From positions 1-53,654 of the forward strand of contig NZ_PCMX01000005.1 in the NCBI RefSeq assembly GCF_002530675.1: a stretch of 53,654 bases of DNA, written 5' to 3'. Below are positions 50,501-53,654 of this stretch, one piece after another (within the stretch, counting starts at the first letter, position 1; each line of letters starts with the position of its first letter). The notes under the pieces are model-generated. The model did no database searches. It was not told the DNA's origin and saw only the letters and a program-made list of their open reading frames with translations. The stretch comes from Flavobacterium columnare NBRC 100251 = ATCC 23463. GTDB taxonomy: Bacteria > Bacteroidota > Bacteroidia > Flavobacteriales > Flavobacteriaceae. Made by a program: the position numbers and the translations under genes.

Positions 50501-51915
50501 ATATCTTATCTATTTCAGGAAAAATGACCCGAGCACTTAAAAACGATTGGGATCTTAATGATGTCTGGAATGATTTATTACTCTATCGCTTCGAGCGGTT
50601 AAACACAATTACAAAAACAAATTTGTTTACTACCTATAGTGAACAAAAACAAAAAAGGATGCCTATAGTGCCTGATCAGTATGCTAAAGGATTTCATAAA
50701 AAAAGACTAGATCATCGCCATCATGCCTTAGATGCCATTGTAATAGCCTGTATTACTCGTAACCATATTAATTATATGAATAACCAAAATATACAAGGTG
50801 AAAAATTAAAGAAGAACGCAATTGAGAAAGAAAATTATCGTGAAATACTTCAAAAATCACGATTGGATATCAGAGCACAATTATGCGAAAAAAAATACAA
50901 TGATAATGATCCAACAAAATACAATTGGGTTTTTATAAAGCCTTGGGCTGATTTTACTGAAAACACAAAAGATATTTTAGAATCTATTATTCCGTCTTTT
51001 AAACAAAATTTAAGAATCATAAACAAAACCGTAAACTACTACGAAAAGTATAATGAAAATGGAAAAAAAGTAAAAGTAAGACAAATTAAAGGAGATAATT
51101 GGGCCATTCGTAAACCATTACATAAAGAAACCATTTCTGGAAAAGTACATTTGTCATATAAAACACCAGCCAAAGGAAAAATCTTAACAGCAACGCGCAA
51201 GGTATTGGATAGCAGTATGGATTTTAAATCTATTGAAAAAATTACGGACACAGGAATTCAAAAAATACTCAAAAATTATTTAGAATATAAAAAAAGTCCT
51301 GAATTGGCTTTTTCCCCAGAAGGGATAGAAGAACTAAACGCAACGATAACAAAATATAACAATGGTTTTCATCATAAACCTATTTATAAAGTACGTATTT
51401 ATGAAGAAGGAGTAAAGTTTCCTTTAGGGAATAAAGGCAACAAAAAGAGCAAATATGTAGAAGCCGAAAAAGGAACAAATTTGTTTTTTGCCATTTATAA
51501 AGACCAAGAAAATAATCGTTATTTTGAAACAATCCCTTTTAATGATGTTTTAGAAACATTAAAGAAAGGAATGTCCGCAGTGCCAGAAAAAAATCAAGAA
51601 GAAAATACTTTAGTCTTTGCATTATCACCACAAGATCTAGTATTCGTACCTACATTAGATGAAATAGAAAATCCAGATATTGTAGATTTTAAGAATTTGA
51701 CAAAAGACCAAACCAATAGAATTTATAAAATGGTCAGTTCCTCTGGAAAACAATGTTTTTTTATTAAGGCTGAGGTTGCCACTTCTATTGTAAACAAAAT
51801 GGAATTTAGTACTTCTAATAAAATGGAAAACTCCATTGAAGGTATTCAAATTAAATCAAACTGTTGGAAATTAAAATTAGATAGATTAGGTACTATTACA
51901 AGAGTAATCAAATAA
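47533..51915 (+). CDS. cas9: CRISPR-associated endonuclease Cas9, type II-C
   Basis: A 1460-residue RNA-guided DNA endonuclease of the large Bacteroidota type II-C branch. Parts in order: RuvC-I with LGLDIGTNSIGWALV (D9), the Arg-rich bridge helix (RSKRKLIQRFLLRRERLHR, near residue 68), a long recognition lobe, RuvC-II with IHIELGKDL (E746), the HNH domain with EIEHIIPRSKYYDDNLSNK (H867), RuvC-III with DHRHHALDAIVIA (H1064, D1067), and a C-terminal PAM-interacting region. All catalytic residues are present and the frame is intact, so the protein should be active. ATG at 47533 or 47536. No cas1, cas2 or csn2 follows. Confidence 0.97.
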   Translation: MMKFNLGLDIGTNSIGWALVNEDYENKKGKIIAAGSRIIPMTQDILDKFGSGAITETQTALRTDYRSKRKLIQRFLLRRERLHRVLNVLDFLPKHYAESIDFEKYFGKFLPNTEPKLAYNQNQFIFQNSFLEMLKEFQEKHPELLTNNKKIPYDWTIYYLRKKALNQRIEKEELAWLLLQFNQKRGYNQLRDEEEESVPNKQVEFYSLKIIDVVADQPKEGRDKRWYSINLENGWTYRRESKTPLFNWEGKTKDFIVTTDLNQDGSIKKDKEGKEKRSFRAPSEGDWTLLKKKTEKEIYESGKTLGTYIYDALLNTPDLKIKGDFIRTIDRSIYKEELQQIINKQKEYHLELNSSKLYKACLEELYPKNEIYKSALKNKDIAYLFINDILYYQRPLKAPKYNIGKCTYESRTFKKEDKKIREYIPAVAKSHPLFQEFRLWQWIKNLKIYEKLSSDNCTDFFLTNEQDFENLFEFLWNKKEIDHKGILEYLVKTKFPDLKPKQVKTKVKEYRWNYVYDHEKDESKTYPCGETYFLLKNKLDKIYNAQDDFLDKERLYNLWHIIYSVTDKKQYEKALAKFALKNHLDTKSFVNTFKRIPPFKNDYAIYSLKAIKKLLPLMRVGKYWNYDDIDPITKQKIQCIITGEENDTISTLVREKTNHFSNENDFKNLPLWLAGYIVYNSHNESSEIEKWKSPQDIDTFLKKFKQHALRNPIVEQVVTETLRVVRDIWSKKGQGKKDFFNEIHIELGKDLKNPVDKRRKLSSTNTKNESTNTRIKALLIELFTQGVENVKPNSPKHQEILKIFEEGALNSGIEIEEDIIKISNTDQPTKKQLELYILWLEHKYKSPYTGQSIPLSKLFTPNYEIEHIIPRSKYYDDNLSNKVICETEINRLKNNQLGYEFINNHEIREVTLEEGKTIRLLSPEQYWNFVTTYYAKNKAKRENLLLKELPVQMVEKQLNDTRYVSKYVMQLLSKIVRKEDGTDNGINSTNILSISGKMTRALKNDWDLNDVWNDLLLYRFERLNTITKTNLFTTYSEQKQKRMPIVPDQYAKGFHKKRLDHRHHALDAIVIACITRNHINYMNNQNIQGEKLKKNAIEKENYREILQKSRLDIRAQLCEKKYNDNDPTKYNWVFIKPWADFTENTKDILESIIPSFKQNLRIINKTVNYYEKYNENGKKVKVRQIKGDNWAIRKPLHKETISGKVHLSYKTPAKGKILTATRKVLDSSMDFKSIEKITDTGIQKILKNYLEYKKSPELAFSPEGIEELNATITKYNNGFHHKPIYKVRIYEEGVKFPLGNKGNKKSKYVEAEKGTNLFFAIYKDQENNRYFETIPFNDVLETLKKGMSAVPEKNQEENTLVFALSPQDLVFVPTLDEIENPDIVDFKNLTKDQTNRIYKMVSSSGKQCFFIKAEVATSIVNKMEFSTSNKMENSIEGIQIKSNCWKLKLDRLGTITRVIK

Positions 51916-51955
51916 TCCCCGTTCTCCCCACCTCATTCAACCTATTTAGAAGTAA

Positions 51956-51984
51956 AGGACAAACAATTTTATTTTGTTTGTCCT
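51956..51984. terminator. Hairpin after cas9
   Basis: AGGACAAACAA at 51956-51966 pairs exactly with TTGTTTGTCCT at 51974-51984 around a 7-base loop, 41 bases past the cas9 stop. No T-run follows on the plus strand, so it may be a transcript-stabilising hairpin or a weak terminator. Confidence 0.6.
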
Positions 51985-52407
51985 CATCCTCGATAAAAAA
52001 CAAAACACTCCTTTAAGTCTATATATTCCTTTCGTATTCTAATACAACTTGATAAAAACATAAAAACTTAGCATAGGAAAGTTTCTAAATCAACTTAACT
52101 CACACGAAAGGAGTTGGATAACCTAAATAAAAACGTATGATTTTTTTAGTTAACATGGTATCTGATTAGTACTAAATCATCCCAAAGAAACCAAGAATGA
52201 CAAAAAAGAATAAACTTTTAGATTAGTACGAAATATAGAACCTTCTTTTTTAGAGGAACTCAGTTTATATACTAATCCTCTGATTTTCTAAAACTTTTAG
52301 TAGGATATAAGTATTCTTATATTAGAATAAAAAAAAATCAAAGTTTAACTGCTAATTCCTAAAAGGAAGCAAAAAGAGCTAAAAGACCAATTTCTTTTTT
52401 AATTGAA
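51985..52407. other. Gene-free gap between cas9 and the mini-array
   Basis: No gene of any useful length is visible where cas1 and cas2 normally stand in type II-C loci. Small repeats are present: GATTAGTAC appears at about 52164 and 52221, and TCCTTTCGT at 52027-52035 is inverted as ACGAAAGGA at 52104-52112. These may be debris of lost genes or a former array, but I cannot trace them to anything. Confidence 0.6.
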
Positions 52408-52609
52408 ATTGTAACGCATTATGAAAAAATCAAAAATTGAAAGCAATTCACAACAAATAAAAAAACTGATTAAAAGGGTTTTAGACTGTGAAACAGTACA
52501 AAGATACAAAAAATTGAAAGCAATTTACAACTGTAATATCTGTTAAAAAAATCATAATAATGGATGTAATTTCTTACAAAGATAAAAAATATAAGTTATA
52601 AAACAATTT
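52408..52609 (-). CRISPR. Minimal degenerate type II-C CRISPR array
   Basis: Read on the minus strand. Repeat R1 (52485-52531) and repeat R2 (52408-52454) are 47 bases each, about 34 of 47 identical, and start exactly 77 bases apart, leaving a 30-base spacer. Both begin GTTGT(A/G)AATTGCTTTCAA, the tracrRNA partner. A third unit R0 (52563-52609), 78 bases further up, keeps only the second half with TATCTTTGTA and TTACA. R0 and R1 carry TTG-N19-TATCTTTG and TTG-N21-TATCTTTG promoters; R2 has lost its promoter box. The array is convergent with cas9. Another spacer of about 31 bases lies between R0 and R1. Confidence 0.8.
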
Positions 52610-52939
52610 TTTTTTAAAAAATTTAATATCTAATATTTAAAAATCACAAAATATTAAATATCTTTCACTGTGCTATAGATGATAATGTTTTGATGCTACA
52701 TAAAAATCTATCCAAAATTTATTAAAAAAGGAATCTAAACACACTAAAAAAGATAAGATCTCATATCAGAAAACATTATTTATTGAATCCTAGCTTCACG
52801 TAAAAAATATCTTTAGTTTATTATATATTGTGTGTTTTTAAAAAAATGCACAAAAAAAACACATGTGTAGATAAAAAAAAATAAAAAACAAATTACATTT
52901 AGTTAAATAATTAAAATATATTATTTAATGCGAAATTTT
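52610..52939. other. Gene-free AT-rich gap right of the array
   Basis: About 330 bases of A/T-rich sequence without a gene. A weak inverted repeat, TGTGTTTTT near 52831 against AAAAAACACA near 52854, is the only structure noticed. No further repeat unit occurs at the next 77-base step from R0. Confidence 0.5.
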
Positions 52940-52947
52940 TAAATTTG
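52940..52947 (+). promoter_or_regulatory. Promoter of the LysM-like gene, TAAATTTG
   Basis: TAAATTTG matches TAnnTTTG. It overlaps the first possible codon of the long reading frame (TTG at 52945), so translation must start downstream, at ATG 52966 or 52993. Confidence 0.55.
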
Positions 52948-52992
52948 CTAATAGAAAAAAAACAAATGTTGTTATATTCTGTTTTTAAACTT

Positions 52993-53388
52993 ATGAACAT
53001 CAGTTGGTCTGTACAGGTAGTACAAAAAGGAGACACCCTAAACTCCTTAGCTGAGAAATTTGCTACAAAAGACGGAGCCCATCTTCGAGCATTTCACAAC
53101 CTATATTGCGCTTTAGAAGACTTATTAGAGGCAGAAGTAGCAGCCGGAAAATGGAGTAAAACCTACGACAAAGTAAAAATTTTAGACAAAAAATGCGTTA
53201 CAGAAATATCCAAATTAAAGTGCAGTACAGGAGGTAAAATAACGATTTTAAAACACGGACAACAAAGTCAAACCAGTAAAAGCCAAGTAAAAAAAGCCAA
53301 TCCACGAGAACAACATTTATACAACCCCATTATGAATTTTGAAGAATTTCAAGAAGAAATCAGCAGTAAAAACAACGAAGCTTGGTAA
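52993..53388 (+). CDS. Small protein with an N-terminal LysM-like segment
   Basis: About 131 residues from the ATG at 52993 (MNISWSVQVVQKGDTLNSLA). The VQKGDTLNSLAEKF segment looks like the start of a LysM motif, which binds peptidoglycan or chitin and is also used as a handle in phage-like and type VI secretion baseplates. The rest is helical and charged, with two or three cysteines and a C-terminal NPIMNFEEFQEEISS. There is no signal peptide. An ATG at 52966 is an alternative start. The next gene begins 18 bases later on the same strand, so they are probably co-transcribed. Confidence 0.6.
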   Translation: MNISWSVQVVQKGDTLNSLAEKFATKDGAHLRAFHNLYCALEDLLEAEVAAGKWSKTYDKVKILDKKCVTEISKLKCSTGGKITILKHGQQSQTSKSQVKKANPREQHLYNPIMNFEEFQEEISSKNNEAW

Positions 53389-53406
53389 TAAAAACACAAA
53401 TATATA

Positions 53407-53654
53407 ATGAAAAAAGGCATATCCGCAATATCAGGAGTAACCTCGCCCACAGTAGGCGAAAAATACACCTATCACATATCCGAATGGTACCCTAATACCC
53501 CGATATCCGAAAGAGAACAAGCAAACGTTACCTGGGAACTATTCAAAAAAAGAAGCGATGGTAGATTTACCACCACCCATATTAAGAAAAAAGGAGACAG
53601 CAGTTTTACCTTTGGCGAATCCTCAGTAGGAGAGACCTACCGATTGGAAGGATA
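53407..53654 (+). CDS. Start of an unrecognised protein, cut by the window edge
   Basis: The frame begins ATG at 53407 with MKKGISAISGVTSPTVGEKY and stays open to the last base, 82 full codons. The visible part looks like an Ig-like or beta-sandwich domain: TYHISEWYPNTP, NVTWELFKKRSDG and SSFTFGESSVGETYRLEGY have alternating strand patterns. Similar N-terminal domains occur in large Flavobacterium proteins encoded near type VI-type or toxin loci, but this is recollection, not proof. Codon use is less AT-rich than in the gap before it. Confidence 0.55.
   Translation, partial: MKKGISAISGVTSPTVGEKYTYHISEWYPNTPISEREQANVTWELFKKRSDGRFTTTHIKKKGDSSFTFGESSVGETYRLEG

Noticed and set aside
52945..52992. 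A longer N terminus for the LysM-like protein starting at TTG 52945
   Set aside because: The TTG lies within the promoter box TAAATTTG, so it would not be in the transcript from that promoter.

Overview
The window looks like a chromosomal segment from a Flavobacterium-like member of the Bacteroidota (Flavobacteriaceae). The DNA is very AT-rich. Promoters carry the Bacteroidota -7 box TAnnTTTG, clear Shine-Dalgarno sequences are rare, and two secreted proteins end in type IX secretion (T9SS) sorting domains. A TonB receptor/DUF4249 lipoprotein pair, a DUF4175 protein and an arginine cluster built around an ArgF'-type carbamoyltransferase point the same way. Calls rest on reading motifs and family resemblance; no database search was run.

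Layout. 1-6766: a leftward block DUF4175 - ybeY - mnmG - methyltransferase, threaded with five parS-like sites (947-3020), one at the centre of a perfect 56-bp palindrome. 6860-12748: gltX, an SPFH membrane protein, a T9SS cargo protein, glnS and folB. 12806-13156: tRNA-Cys and tRNA-Ser(UGA). 13303-18080: a leftward run with a GldM C-terminal-like protein, a LysE exporter, a DUF2807 protein, a small membrane protein and RNase R. 18081-18918: an 840-bp gene-free AT-rich region with five copies of TTATTAACA, between divergent rnr and rpiB; this is my candidate for oriC, and the parS cluster 15 kb away fits. 18919-35980: transporters, a kinase-like orphan protein, a DUF4143 ATPase, a TonB receptor/lipoprotein pair, Tex, a delta-60 repeat T9SS protein, a frameshifted flippase and a zinc-binding CZB-PAS protein.

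36592-44592 is a tight eight-gene arginine operon: a GNAT acetyltransferase, then argG, argC, argD, argF', argB, argE and argH, with several overlaps. Together they encode the acetylated pathway from glutamate to arginine. An Lrp/AsnC regulator faces it from the 3' side. tatA, a short membrane protein and a GH3-family enzyme follow.

47364-52609 is the most interesting part: a reduced type II-C CRISPR-Cas9 locus. It has a divergent tracrRNA gene, a 1460-codon cas9 with every catalytic residue present, no cas1, cas2 or csn2 beside it, and about 0.5 kb downstream a tiny array of one near-complete and two half-degenerate repeats at a 77/78-nt period. The outer repeats each keep only the half needed to make one guide: the promoter half upstream and the tracrRNA-pairing half downstream. 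The window ends at the start of a possible accessory cluster, with a LysM-like protein and the beginning of another gene that runs off the edge.
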